Positions 1 through 8,097 of a stretch of DNA of 10,901 nucleotides are shown piece after piece. The notes under the pieces were generated by a model that worked only from the letters and a program-made list of their open reading frames with translations, was not told the origin of the DNA and made no database searches. The stretch is taken from assembly GCA_945827765.1 (NCBI GenBank), contig CALZPS010000033.1:1-10901 (forward strand), written 5' to 3'. Every line of letters starts with the position of its first letter. Within the stretch, counting starts at the first letter, position 1. The position numbers were made by a program, and so were the translations under genes. Source of the stretch: an uncultured Lachnospiraceae bacterium. Lineage in GTDB: Bacteria > Bacillota > Clostridia > Lachnospirales > Lachnospiraceae.

Positions 1-47
1 GAGATCTAGTACGGTCTCGTGGGCTCGGAGATGTGTATAAGAGACAG
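1..47 (+). other. Nextera adapter and i7 index (sequencing artefact)
   Basis: This is not genomic sequence. Positions 14-47 match the Nextera read-2 transposase adapter, starting GTCTCGTGGGCTCGG and ending in the 19-bp Tn5 mosaic end AGATGTGTATAAGAGACAG (29-47). Positions 6-13 read CTAGTACG, which is the i7 index N702 as written in the adapter, and 1-5 (GAGAT) are the end of the P7 primer. Genomic sequence starts at about 48. Confidence 0.98.
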
Positions 48-50
48 CTA

Positions 51-114
51 ATTATGACATGAAGAAATCTTTATTGATTTCAGAAATCCGATGCATTCCT
101 GCCGAAATCCGATA
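51..114 (-). promoter_or_regulatory. Putative YesN-type operator and promoter for a gene beyond the left edge
   Basis: On the minus strand two exact copies of ATCGGATTTC lie at 113-104 and 92-83, a period of 21 bp. After a 26-nt gap comes an extended -10 box, TG-T-CATAAT, with the hexamer at 56-51. No good -35 box sits 17 nt upstream (AATCAA at 79-74), as expected for an activator-dependent promoter. The transcription start would fall just past the adapter junction, so the controlled gene is outside the window. The same arrangement, with identical spacings, stands before the solute-binding protein gene at 8098-8161. AraC-family activators commonly bind direct half-sites about two helical turns apart, and an AraC-type response regulator is encoded at 1704-2486. 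That this regulator is the binder is inferred. The rest of 48-151 holds no gene and no clear terminator. Confidence 0.6.
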
Positions 115-151
115 TTTTTTTATCAAATAGCCCTCCCTGCAAAATCCGGTA

Positions 152-1714
152 TCATTTTGACGGACTCTCCTCCTGCCGTCTGTCAAGCCATGTGTCAAGC
201 TGCGCCTGCTTATCGGCAATAATCTCCTTGATTCCCGCCTTCTCAAGTTCCGTCAGAAAATTGCGGTAATTCACATCCAGATCCACACTTCCGCTCTCAA
301 GAATCGGTGCATAAGTGGCAACCACCTTTCGCACGGCATCTATCTTTCCGCTCATAGCAGAGGTACTGTATCCAAACCCTTCATAGCGCCCGCTGCCCTC
401 GATCGCCTGTTCACAATAAACACGTTCTTCTTCTTTGCTCTCTTTCGTGCCCATACCACACAGTGCTTTGCTGTTTCCGATTCTCGCAAATGGATTATAA
501 AACCCACTGGTGTTCCCCTGTGCGTCCAAAATCGGTGCCATCAATAGATTCTCTTTATCATAAATTTCATAATGCTCGCCATTGATTCCATAATTGAGCA
601 AGTATGTGACCCGCAAATCCGAATAACACAAATCCAAAAATTTCACCGCCGCCTCCGGGTATCTGCTAGTAGCCGGAACCGTCCAAAAATCCGCCGCCGT
701 ATTGGCATCGTTTTGATGGATTTCTGTCGTACGCAGACAGACATAATCCGTCTCCTTCCCTACCATAAGGTCAAATGTTTTTGGGGAACTATACGCCGGA
801 AAACTCAGGCACACCTTCGCCTCCAACAATGGCAGCACAGAGGCGTCATAAGTCACGCTGTCAGGATAAATATACCCGGCATTATACCATTTTTCCATAA
901 AGCTCAAAAATTTGTAATACTCCTCTGTAGCGAATATATTTTCCACCACATCGCTGTCATTTCTGACCACGCCTGTCAGCATGTCCGCACCAAGTGCATC
1001 CCCTATTTCCATATAATCCGTCACCGTAGAATGTGTGTTTCTCGCCGTAATCTGTCCCAACGGATAACTGTCCGGGTATAGTATTTTCAGCCTCGCAAGT
1101 ATTGTATCAATCTCTTCTAAAGTATAGACATGCTCCTTCTGATATTCGATGCCCGCCTCTTCCAACAATGCCGCAGAAATCCAAAGGCCATATCCATAAG
1201 CCTCCTCCGCCGCGATATTAGATATCCCGTATGTCTTTCCCTGCTGCTGTGTCCGCCTGCTCAACGCTCCCTCGAGCATCTCATCGCGAAAATACACATA
1301 GGAGGCATTTCGTTTCAGATACACATTGAGCGAATTCAGCAGTCCCTTGTCTATGTACGAGGTAATATCCTGATTCCGCACCAACATCAAATCCAATACA
1401 TCCCCACGGCAGAGCCACAATAGATAATCCTCTTCCGATTTATACATATCCACCGGCACCAGTTCCACCTCCACGCCGATTTTTTCGGCAGCAATCTCAT
1501 TCACCGCCGCCTCTATCTGATCCAAATCGGTGATATCCGAAATACCTTCATATACGGGATATGTCATACGGATGCGGCAAACATCACGATATGCGCTGTC
1601 ATCGGCATGATTTGTCCCGTCATTCCCGTCGCCAAAATTGAATGCCGCCAGACACAAAACGATAAGAAACACCAATACTGCCGCCACCTGCGCAAAACGT
1701 TTGCTACTCCTCAT
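152..1714 (-). CDS. Extracellular solute-binding protein-like, DUF3502 C-terminus, coupled to YesMN
   Basis: This 520-residue protein resembles the large sugar-binding components of LplA/YtcQ-type ABC importers. A basic start and hydrophobic stretch (about residues 7-25, AQVAAVLVFLIVLCLAAFNF) form a signal peptide or membrane anchor. Its only cysteine context, IVLC, has Leu at -1 and so is a poor lipobox; the protein may be anchored by an uncleaved helix. The last ~75 residues (from YEGFGYST to KQAQLDTWLDRR) look like DUF3502, a domain found at the C-terminus of such binding proteins. The ATG at 1714 was chosen over an in-frame GTG at 1732 because GGAGG (1730-1726) precedes it by 11 nt and would overlap the GTG. 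The start lies inside the end of yesN (11-bp overlap), which suggests translational coupling. There are no permease genes in this operon, so it may feed the separate importer operon or act as a ligand-sensing partner of YesM. The role is inferred; the family call is fairly firm. Confidence 0.85.
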   Translation of the reverse strand: MRSSKRFAQVAAVLVFLIVLCLAAFNFGDGNDGTNHADDSAYRDVCRIRMTYPVYEGISDITDLDQIEAAVNEIAAEKIGVEVELVPVDMYKSEEDYLLWLCRGDVLDLMLVRNQDITSYIDKGLLNSLNVYLKRNASYVYFRDEMLEGALSRRTQQQGKTYGISNIAAEEAYGYGLWISAALLEEAGIEYQKEHVYTLEEIDTILARLKILYPDSYPLGQITARNTHSTVTDYMEIGDALGADMLTGVVRNDSDVVENIFATEEYYKFLSFMEKWYNAGYIYPDSVTYDASVLPLLEAKVCLSFPAYSSPKTFDLMVGKETDYVCLRTTEIHQNDANTAADFWTVPATSRYPEAAVKFLDLCYSDLRVTYLLNYGINGEHYEIYDKENLLMAPILDAQGNTSGFYNPFARIGNSKALCGMGTKESKEEERVYCEQAIEGSGRYEGFGYSTSAMSGKIDAVRKVVATYAPILESGSVDLDVNYRNFLTELEKAGIKEIIADKQAQLDTWLDRRQEESPSK

Positions 1715-2486
1715 AATGAATTTTTCCTCCACATTTTTGGAACTCTCTTGGCGTCATACCGAAACATTTTTTAAACTGCCCGGTAAAATGGGAATAACTG
1801 CTGAACCCGACTTTGCCGGCCACCATCGTAATCGTCAGCCGGGAATCGCGCAGCAGCTCTCTCGCCAACTGCATCCGCTTGCTCATAATATACTCGGAAA
1901 CGGTTTTTCCATATCGCTTTTTGAAAGAACGAGTCAGGTGATCCGCACTCAAAAACGCCATTCCTGCCAGTGCACTGACGGACAAATCACTGTCCAGATG
2001 CGTATCGATATAATTTGCCACCTTTTCCACGCTGTCCGTTTCATCCGCCTCCTGCTTGCAAAAGCTGTCTATATACGTTTGTCCGTACTCCGTCATGATG
2101 TCTTTCTGCCGCCTCTCCTGAATCGTCTTGACGGCACGTTCCAGCACTTCAGTCAACACCTCATAACGGACCGGTTTCAAGACATATTCCAGGCATTTGA
2201 GACGCACCGCCTGTCTGGCATAGTCAAATTCATCATGACAGCTTAAAATAATACTCTCCGTCTTCGGCGAATGTTCCCCCATCCACTCAATCAATTCAAT
2301 TCCACTCTCATCCGGCATCTCAATATCGCACACCGCCAAATCAATCGTTTCGTTGGAGAGAATCTCCACTGCCTCTGTATAACTATTCGCTGAAAACACC
2401 TCCTGAAAACCAAGCTGTCTGAGATTCACCCCGTTCATCACTCCCTGAATCGAAATCGGCTCATCATCCACAATCAGTAATTTCAT
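1704..2486 (-). CDS. yesN: AraC-family response regulator, YesN type
   Basis: This 260-residue transcription factor is the likely partner of the kinase just upstream. Residues 1-120 form a receiver domain with the acidic pair D7/D8, phosphoacceptor D54 (in AVCDIEMP), S82 (in ILSCHDEF) and K104 (in VLKPV). Residues ~152-252 form the double helix-turn-helix AraC domain, with the typical end GFSSYSHFTGQFKKCFGMTP. The linker is only ~30 residues, so the protein is much shorter than B. subtilis YesN (about 370 residues). The start is the ATG at 2486, preceded by AAGGGGG; the open frame continues upstream, but the receiver domain begins exactly here. The gene overlaps the end of yesM by 23 bp and the start of the next gene by 11 bp. 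Likely targets are the 21-bp-period repeats at 83-113 and 8130-8160 (inference). Confidence 0.95.
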   Translation of the reverse strand: MKLLIVDDEPISIQGVMNGVNLRQLGFQEVFSANSYTEAVEILSNETIDLAVCDIEMPDESGIELIEWMGEHSPKTESIILSCHDEFDYARQAVRLKCLEYVLKPVRYEVLTEVLERAVKTIQERRQKDIMTEYGQTYIDSFCKQEADETDSVEKVANYIDTHLDSDLSVSALAGMAFLSADHLTRSFKKRYGKTVSEYIMSKRMQLARELLRDSRLTITMVAGKVGFSSYSHFTGQFKKCFGMTPREFQKCGGKIHYEE

Positions 2487-4179
2487 GATTTTCCCCCTTT
2501 CTCTCCACAAACGGCACTTCAATCCATACCTGAGTTCCCGCACCAAATGTACTGGTAATCCGTATCTGTCCTTTTCCGTGATAGTAATATTCCATCCATT
2601 TTCTGCAATTGTAAATCCCGATATGCTCATTGCCCATAGTATCCACATACTTACGTCCGTCCCTTATATCCGGCATTACCTCCGGTTTGATACCTCTTCC
2701 GGTATCCGTCACCGAGATGTAGAGCCACCCACCCTCTCGCCGGATATTGATCAGAATCTCCGTTATCTTCTTTGGTATCATGGCATACTTAATCGAGTTC
2801 TCCACAAAATTTTCAATCAAAAGCGGCGGAATCAGCGCATTCTCCACCTCCTTCGTCATGCTGTACACACAATTGAAACGTTCCGGAAAACGTATCTTTT
2901 GAATACGCAGGTAATTCCGGACAAAATTCATTTCTTCCTTCACTGTCACCAAATCGTTGGTTTCTTTTAATATATAACGGAAGTAATCCACCAGACAAAG
3001 GGCAAACTCCTGAATACTCTCGTAATCCTTCACCTGTGCCATACCATAAATCAGATTAAAAGAATTCATCAGCATATGCGGGTTCATCCGCAGTTTCAGA
3101 TTATCCAGTTTCATATGGTTGTACTGCCGTTCTTTTATCTTTCCTTCCTCGATTTCCTCTGCCATCTCATTAAAGTTCTCAAACATCTGCCGAAAATCAA
3201 TGGCAGTGCTTTCGTCAATCCCGGTGATACGATATTGACCTTGCGAGTCCTTACCATAAAATTCCAGTGCCTCGTTCATCCTGTCAATCGGTGTGACCAC
3301 CCATTTCTTCAGCATTCTCCAGAACAGAAGGACAAAGAATATCTCCAACAGCAAAATCACAAACAACAATACCAGTGAACCGAGTGTTTTCTGTATAACG
3401 GTAAGGGCAGGTATCTTCACTGCCAGACGGCACCCCAGTTCTTCCCCTTCCCACAGCAGCAAACGATACGCGCCCTTTCGGGCAAGCAGCTCCTCCCAGG
3501 TTCCGTCACGGAACCGGCTGCTTGTTCCGTCCTCCAGCAGAATCATTTTCGTATCGTCACTTAGATAAATCTCCGCGGCGTCAAGTTCCTGCAAAAGCTC
3601 CAGTCCTTCCATAAAGCGGTTCATATCCACCAGAAACCCGATATCATATCCCTCATAAGAATAACTGCGCCGCAAAAAACACTTCTGGTCAAAGTAATAC
3701 AATTTCCAGCCGTCCGTCGTGCCCTGCGACAAACCACGGTATAATAGCTTGTCCTGAAAATCCTTCATCTCCGAATAAAGATAGGACTCATAATTATATC
3801 TTGTATAAATCGAAGCCAGTTTACGGTCAAAGAGATAAACCACGCCGTCCATCGACTGCGCAGCGTGAATCTCTCCCAGTTTCTTAATCATCTTATAGTT
3901 TGCGACCTCATTATGGTCGGAGACGGATGTCAGCTCTGTGATATGCTCCAGCACAAAACGATCCAGGTCATTTTCCACGCCCAGCAGGCTTTCCTGCAGC
4001 GGCGCGAAGACACCTTCCAGTTCTCTTTCGTAGGCCTCATAACTACGCTCGGCGGAAATCCACACCACGACACAGGATACCGCAAAAGCCAAAATTCCCA
4101 GAGGCAGGAATGTAGCACACAGCATGAATATAAAACGTCCGATCAATGACTTTTTTGGCAACCTTACCCTTCCCGGCAT
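2464..4179 (-). CDS. yesM: Sensor histidine kinase, YesM (LytS-like internal-His) type
   Basis: This 571-residue membrane kinase should detect an extracellular cue and phosphorylate YesN. From the chosen start there is TM1 at ~13-41, an extracellular sensing region at ~45-260, TM2 at ~264-288, a HAMP-like linker (VVTPIDRMNEAL), then the His_kinase-type phosphoacceptor with H368 in RMNPHMLMNSFN. The ATPase domain shows the N-box FVENSIKYA (N461), the G1 motif DTGRGI (~492-497) and the G2 region GIYNCRKW followed by GAGTQVWIEVPF. The usual family motif is INPHFLYNTLN; here Met replaces Phe, Tyr and Thr-adjacent positions, but His and the second Asn are kept. The start is uncertain: the ATG at 4179 has GTGGGG 8 nt before it, while an in-frame GTG lies at 4188. 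The gene is first in an operon with its own promoter just after the importer terminator. Confidence 0.95.
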   Translation of the reverse strand: MPGRVRLPKKSLIGRFIFMLCATFLPLGILAFAVSCVVVWISAERSYEAYERELEGVFAPLQESLLGVENDLDRFVLEHITELTSVSDHNEVANYKMIKKLGEIHAAQSMDGVVYLFDRKLASIYTRYNYESYLYSEMKDFQDKLLYRGLSQGTTDGWKLYYFDQKCFLRRSYSYEGYDIGFLVDMNRFMEGLELLQELDAAEIYLSDDTKMILLEDGTSSRFRDGTWEELLARKGAYRLLLWEGEELGCRLAVKIPALTVIQKTLGSLVLLFVILLLEIFFVLLFWRMLKKWVVTPIDRMNEALEFYGKDSQGQYRITGIDESTAIDFRQMFENFNEMAEEIEEGKIKERQYNHMKLDNLKLRMNPHMLMNSFNLIYGMAQVKDYESIQEFALCLVDYFRYILKETNDLVTVKEEMNFVRNYLRIQKIRFPERFNCVYSMTKEVENALIPPLLIENFVENSIKYAMIPKKITEILINIRREGGWLYISVTDTGRGIKPEVMPDIRDGRKYVDTMGNEHIGIYNCRKWMEYYYHGKGQIRITSTFGAGTQVWIEVPFVERKGENHEITDCG

Positions 4180-4217
4180 ATCATACACCCCACTTTCCGC
4201 TGCCCTTTCTTTTTTCT

Positions 4218-4246
4218 ATTTTATCATTTTTCTTTTCGTAGCACAA
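4218..4246 (-). promoter_or_regulatory. Putative promoter of the yesM-yesN-binding protein operon
   Basis: On the minus strand TTGTGC (4246-4241, a weak -35) is followed after 17 nt by TAAAAT (4223-4218, five of six to TATAAT), with TG one base before the -10, an extended -10 element. It lies directly after the importer terminator and ~40 nt before yesM. It lacks the ATCGGATTT repeats of the other two promoters, which suggests basal, YesN-independent expression of the regulators. Confidence 0.5.
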
Positions 4247-4248
4247 CT

Positions 4249-4286
4249 CAAAAAACAGGCCAGGTCTTTCGGCAGACCCAGCCTGT
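4249..4286 (-). terminator. Rho-independent terminator of the importer operon
   Basis: On the minus strand ACAGGC (4286-4281) pairs with GCCTGT (4260-4255) and GGTCT pairs with AGACC. The two positions between these stems can form G-U wobbles, so the stem is about 13 bp with a GCCGAA loop, followed at once by a run of T (4254-4250). It begins 38 nt after the YtcP-type permease stop and separates the importer from the regulatory operon. Confidence 0.9.
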
Positions 4287-4324
4287 AAAACAATTTCTTT
4301 ATTCCATTGATACTACTGCCTTTG

Positions 4325-5245
4325 TCAACCCTTGACACCTCCGGCAATCACACCCTTTTCCAGCTTATCCTGGAAGAACGGGAACAGAACCAGAATCGGC
4401 AGTGTCGCCGCCACGATAACCGCATATTGTATCAAATAACGGTTGTAATCCGGGTTGGCACTTCTTAAAAAGTTCGCGTTATCAGCCACAATCTGTTTGA
4501 TCCACAACTGCAGCGGCCACAGATTCTTGTTGTTCGGCGTGTAGATAGATGCCGGCAGCCACGAATTCCACTGTCCGACCACACTGTTTAAGATGATGAC
4601 AAATCCCAGATTCATCGCCTGCGGCAACATCACCTGCCACATCGTGCGAAAATGTCCTGCACCGTCGATACGCGCCGCCTCATACATCTCGCGCGGTACG
4701 GAATTGAACGCATTCATCATCATAATCATGAACATGGAGTTTGTACATCCGGGAATAATCAGCGCCCATCGGGTTCCAACCCAACCTAGCGATTTGATGA
4801 CCATGTAGGTCGGCACCATACCACCGCTAAACAGCATCGTCGCCATCAAAATCAACGATACGGGCGTCTTTAATTTGGTATCACGGCTCAGCGCATAGCC
4901 GGTGATTGCCGCCAGTACAAAGCCGAGCGCAGTCGATGATACCGTATAAATAATTGTATTTGCATAGCCGCTGACGATACTGGCATTATCAAAAATCAGA
5001 TTATAAGCCTTTAAGTTAAAATTCCCGATCCATTTCCAGACCAGTCCCTCATAAGCCATAACCATCTTGCCGTCCGACAGCGAAGTCATCAGTACATGCC
5101 ACATCGGGATGACACTGACAAAAGCAACCAAAGCGACAAGCAGATAAATGATAACGTCGGCAATATGATCTCCGATACCTTTATGTTCTACCATATGCAG
5201 GGATTTTTCTTCCACTGCATTCTGTTTTTTCTTCTTAAAACCCAT
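4325..5245 (-). CDS. ytcP: Carbohydrate ABC transporter permease, YtcP/LplC type
   Basis: This 306-residue inner permease subunit would form the transmembrane channel with the LplB-type protein encoded just before it. About six membrane helices are visible (near 30-50, 95-118, 128-150, 160-180, 210-230, 270-290). The ATPase-contacting EAA loop is clear at ~189-209 (EAARIDGAG, then MLPQA). The C-terminus LEKGVIAGGVKG fits the family ending. The ATG at 5245 has GGAGG 6-7 nt upstream. The gene follows the other permease after 18 nt and is last in the operon, followed by the terminator at 4249-4286. No ATPase gene is present; LplB/YtcP systems in Bacillus rely on a shared MsmX-like ATPase. B. subtilis YtcP works in rhamnogalacturonan uptake, consistent with the rhamnosidase nearby, but the substrate is not proven by sequence. 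Confidence 0.95.
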   Translation of the reverse strand: MGFKKKKQNAVEEKSLHMVEHKGIGDHIADVIIYLLVALVAFVSVIPMWHVLMTSLSDGKMVMAYEGLVWKWIGNFNLKAYNLIFDNASIVSGYANTIIYTVSSTALGFVLAAITGYALSRDTKLKTPVSLILMATMLFSGGMVPTYMVIKSLGWVGTRWALIIPGCTNSMFMIMMMNAFNSVPREMYEAARIDGAGHFRTMWQVMLPQAMNLGFVIILNSVVGQWNSWLPASIYTPNNKNLWPLQLWIKQIVADNANFLRSANPDYNRYLIQYAVIVAATLPILVLFPFFQDKLEKGVIAGGVKG

Positions 5246-5263
5246 CTCATACCTCCGCTGCTT

Positions 5264-6214
5264 TTAGAATAAGGACGAATCTGTCATCTTCCGGCTGATG
5301 GCATTGGAACCAATCAGTAGAATCGTACCCACCACAGACTGGAACAATCCGGATGCCGCAGACAGACTATAGTTTGCCGACGCACTAAATGCCATACGAT
5401 ACGTGTAGGTATACACCGTATCTGCCACATTGTAGGTGGAAGGCATATACATCAGCAGGATACTGTCAAATCCGGTTGAAAAGCTCAGGCCCACACCCAG
5501 TACAAACATCATCATCACAGTTGGCATGATACACGGCAATGTAATCTTGAATAGTCTCTGCCAGCGGTTGGCGCCGTCGATGGCTGCCGCCTCATGCAAA
5601 TCACCGCTGACCGTGGAGATGGCAGCCACATACATGATGGAGCCCCAGCCGATACCCTGCCACACGCCCATCAGCAGATAGATAATCCAGAATACCGGAA
5701 TCTGTTCGTTGGCCAGCCAGTTCTGATTTTCCAATCCAAATACATTTGTCAAAAATAATGTCAGCGGTCCGTCTTTGGCGAGGAACTCCTGCACCAGAGA
5801 GACAACAACCACCGCCGCCACAAAGTTCGGCAGATAGGACATTGTCTGACAGAATCGCTTAAACTTTTTATTTTGAATCATACTCAGCAAAAATGCAAAG
5901 ATAATCGGCGGTACAAATCCCAGCGTAGTCTTAATCACCGCGATACATACCGTGTTGCGCAAAGCTACCAAAAATTGATCTCCGGTAAACAAATCAATAA
6001 AATTCTTCAGACCTACCCACTCGCTGCCGAAATATCCCTTCGTCACATTAAAATCCTGAAACGCCATCACGATACCGAACATCGGGATATAATGCAATAC
6101 CACCATAAAAATAATAGCGGGAAGAAACATCATATACACCGGCCAGTTTCGTTTGAAGTCCCTTCTCCATGTGATTCTCGGAGCCTTATAGGCCGTAGTT
6201 TTCGTTTTTGCCAT
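5264..6214 (-). CDS. lplB: Carbohydrate ABC transporter permease, LplB/YteP type
   Basis: This 316-residue membrane permease pairs with the YtcP-type subunit. The N-terminus is basic and cytoplasmic (to ~24), followed by helices near 25-51, 88-112, 126-146, 172-200, 230-250 and 286-305. The EAA loop lies at ~208-228 (EAAAIDGANRWQRLF, ending ITLP). Family landmarks include the early helix with LPAIIFMVVLHYIPMFGIVMAF and the segment PNFVAAVVVVSLV. The open frame extends upstream to 6283, but the ATG at 6214 is preceded by GGGAGGAG with 8 nt spacing, and the extra stretch would run through the intergenic hairpin, so 6214 is the start. The gene lies 74 nt after the solute-binding lipoprotein gene, with the hairpin 6242-6270 between them. 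Confidence 0.95.
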   Translation of the reverse strand: MAKTKTTAYKAPRITWRRDFKRNWPVYMMFLPAIIFMVVLHYIPMFGIVMAFQDFNVTKGYFGSEWVGLKNFIDLFTGDQFLVALRNTVCIAVIKTTLGFVPPIIFAFLLSMIQNKKFKRFCQTMSYLPNFVAAVVVVSLVQEFLAKDGPLTLFLTNVFGLENQNWLANEQIPVFWIIYLLMGVWQGIGWGSIMYVAAISTVSGDLHEAAAIDGANRWQRLFKITLPCIMPTVMMMFVLGVGLSFSTGFDSILLMYMPSTYNVADTVYTYTYRMAFSASANYSLSAASGLFQSVVGTILLIGSNAISRKMTDSSLF

Positions 6215-6241
6215 AAGGAACTCTCCTCCCTTTCTTTTAAA

Positions 6242-6270
6242 TTCCCGCCGGGAGTCTTCCCCGGCGGGAA
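6242..6270 (-). promoter_or_regulatory. Intergenic hairpin between binding-protein and permease genes
   Basis: TTCCCGCCGGG and CCCGGCGGGAA form a perfect 11-bp GC-rich stem with a 7-nt loop, 18 nt after the lipoprotein stop and 28 nt before the permease start. On the transcribed strand it is followed only by TTTAAAA, so it is a poor full terminator. It more likely acts as a leaky terminator or 3' stabiliser that keeps the binding protein more abundant than the permeases, as known for similar structures in sugar-transport operons such as malE-malF. That role is inferred. Confidence 0.8.
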
Positions 6271-6288
6271 CATTTACACTCATTTAAT

Positions 6289-8052
6289 CTAAATTTCAAA
6301 TCTGTCCGCGTATGGCTGATAGATATCAATTGCTTTCTTATAATTATATTTCTCCAGCATCTTGCACCAGTCGCCCCAGTCCTTATCGCTGTCGATATCC
6401 TTCTCACCTTTGATGTATTTGACCGCGTTGGTCTGTGTATAATCCAGACACTTGTTCATGACATCACCGACTGCATTAGAGTCCTCCGCAGACATATTAT
6501 TGGTAATCGGGGTTCCCTGAATCTGCGCGGTATTTTTGTACTGAATCCAAAGCTCCATCGAATGCTCATAAGTATCTGCATAACCTTCGTCGATACTGGA
6601 TACCAGCTGCTTATGAGGGAATTTTTCAAATGTCGCCGCTGTCTTCAATCCGCCGCTGTCATTCCTTACAGCATCTACCCACTCATACTTTCCTTCGTCA
6701 TTGATGACATAAGCGCCGTCCGCAATGCCGTTGTTTTCATAGAACGAGATTCCGCTCTCTGCAATCTGCTCGGCATTCAGACCAAGTGATGCCAGAGCTG
6801 CCCCTTCCTCAGAGTACAAGTAATCAATCATCGTCAATAACGTCGGGATATCTTTGCCCTCGATTGCTGAGGTAAGCGCGTAGCTTACTCCGTTCAGATT
6901 CCGTCCTGTCATGATGCAGTCCGGCTCCACATTTTTGCAGCTCTCATCGCCATAAATGTCATTGATGGGCAATGCGCAGCCTGCCACATAGATACCGTCT
7001 GTATACTCATCGCCGCTGTCTAAGCGTCCGCCCAGCTCCGCCTGCATACCGCACCACATACCGACTTTGCCCTGACGGACCGCCGTGTTGTCGATGGCGT
7101 AAAACATATCGGATGTTCTCTCGTTAAAGCTCTGATCCAGCCACCCCTTCTCGTACCATGTATTCATACACTGCAGATACGCTCTGGCATGTTCGCTGCT
7201 GCCTCCATACTGTACCTTGCCGTCTTTATCTTCATAGAAGTTGAAATTACCGCCTCCGAAGGAGGATACCAAATCTCCGGTCCATGTAAAGCCCGGGAAA
7301 TAAACGCTGATGCAGTAGGTGTCTTCAATGCCCAAGTCCGCATATGCCTTCTCAAAAATTTCAAACATCCACTCCCAGTCACTGATGTAGACCGGATCTG
7401 TGCCTCCGCTCGGAAATACCACATCGTCCTCCCAGCTGTCCACGTCATTCTCATCGGTATAACCGCCGGTAAACTTCGCTCCGGTCTGCGGGTTGGTTCC
7501 ATATTTTACAATCCAGTCCCTGCGGTAACAGTATCCACAGTAGGTATATGGATAATCCTCATTTACATTCATAATGGATAGATATTTATCTTCTCCATCC
7601 ACATTGCTGACCGCATAAGATTTCAATTCCGGGTGTTCCTCAAGATACTTCATATAATTCGGCATATATTCTTTGATATATTCCGTCAAATCGAGAATGA
7701 TGCCTTCCTGATACATGATAATCGGACTGTCAGAAATTGAGCAGTCAAGAATATCCGGATAGCTGCCGGAGCCCATCATCGTGGAGTAGCTGTCCGTCGC
7801 CGTACCGGCTGCCGGCACCCAGAACTCGATGTCAATCTTCTTCTCTTCCTCGCCCCATGTCTTGGATGACAGATACTGGAACACCGGATTGTCCGCATAA
7901 TCCGCATAGTAAGACGCATCTGCTCCTTGATAAATCCACATCGTATAGGATGTATCGGAAGACGCCCCACCGCCGCCGCAGCCCGTCAGCATCATCGCAG
8001 ACAACGCAGTTACTGCAGCCAGACCAAGACTTAAAACCTTTTTCAGTTTCAT
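6289..8052 (-). CDS. Sugar-binding lipoprotein of the ABC importer, LplA/YtcQ-like
   Basis: This 587-residue extracellular solute-binding lipoprotein should capture the oligosaccharide and deliver it to the two downstream permeases. The signal peptide is basic then hydrophobic (MKLKKVLSLGLAAVTALSAM) and ends in a perfect lipobox LTGC, with C25 as the lipidated residue, followed by a Gly/Ser linker. The mature part is rich in Trp, Tyr and acidic residues, as in oligosaccharide binders, and the length fits the large LplA/YtcQ-type family. The ATG at 8052 has AAGGAGGA 9 nt upstream; the longer open frame up to 8205 would begin inside the DUF624 gene and is rejected. It is the first gene of the importer operon, directly behind the repeat-containing promoter 8098-8161, and is followed by a hairpin. 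It has no obvious close similarity to the second binding protein at 152-1714 beyond general architecture. Confidence 0.95.
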   Translation of the reverse strand: MKLKKVLSLGLAAVTALSAMMLTGCGGGGASSDTSYTMWIYQGADASYYADYADNPVFQYLSSKTWGEEEKKIDIEFWVPAAGTATDSYSTMMGSGSYPDILDCSISDSPIIMYQEGIILDLTEYIKEYMPNYMKYLEEHPELKSYAVSNVDGEDKYLSIMNVNEDYPYTYCGYCYRRDWIVKYGTNPQTGAKFTGGYTDENDVDSWEDDVVFPSGGTDPVYISDWEWMFEIFEKAYADLGIEDTYCISVYFPGFTWTGDLVSSFGGGNFNFYEDKDGKVQYGGSSEHARAYLQCMNTWYEKGWLDQSFNERTSDMFYAIDNTAVRQGKVGMWCGMQAELGGRLDSGDEYTDGIYVAGCALPINDIYGDESCKNVEPDCIMTGRNLNGVSYALTSAIEGKDIPTLLTMIDYLYSEEGAALASLGLNAEQIAESGISFYENNGIADGAYVINDEGKYEWVDAVRNDSGGLKTAATFEKFPHKQLVSSIDEGYADTYEHSMELWIQYKNTAQIQGTPITNNMSAEDSNAVGDVMNKCLDYTQTNAVKYIKGEKDIDSDKDWGDWCKMLEKYNYKKAIDIYQPYADRFEI

Positions 8053-8097
8053 AACTTTAAATCCTCCTTCTGTGATTCTTGTAACTTTCCTGATTGT

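Noticed and set aside
29..47. Tn5/IS50-like mosaic end, with an inverted copy at 10861-10879, looking like a composite transposon
   Set aside because: The flanking bases are Nextera primer and index sequences, so these are library adapters, not a mobile element.
83..113. Direct repeats at the left edge and at 8130-8160 as a CRISPR or attachment-site pair
   Set aside because: Only two units per site, no spacer array, no cas or integrase gene; the fixed distance to a -10 box fits operators better.
48..151. Terminator after the last gene
   Set aside because: I see no GC-rich stem followed by a T-run on the minus strand in this stretch.
52..246. Small open frame at the left end encoding 64 residues
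   Set aside because: It overlaps the end of the binding-protein gene in another frame, has no ribosome binding site and low-complexity basic composition.
1640..1714. Canonical lipoprotein signal in the second binding protein
   Set aside because: The only cysteine near the hydrophobic segment is preceded by Ile-Val-Leu; Leu at -1 does not fit the lipobox.
6242..6270. Hairpin as a full Rho-independent terminator
   Set aside because: No T-run follows on the transcribed strand, and the permease genes beyond it have no other visible promoter.
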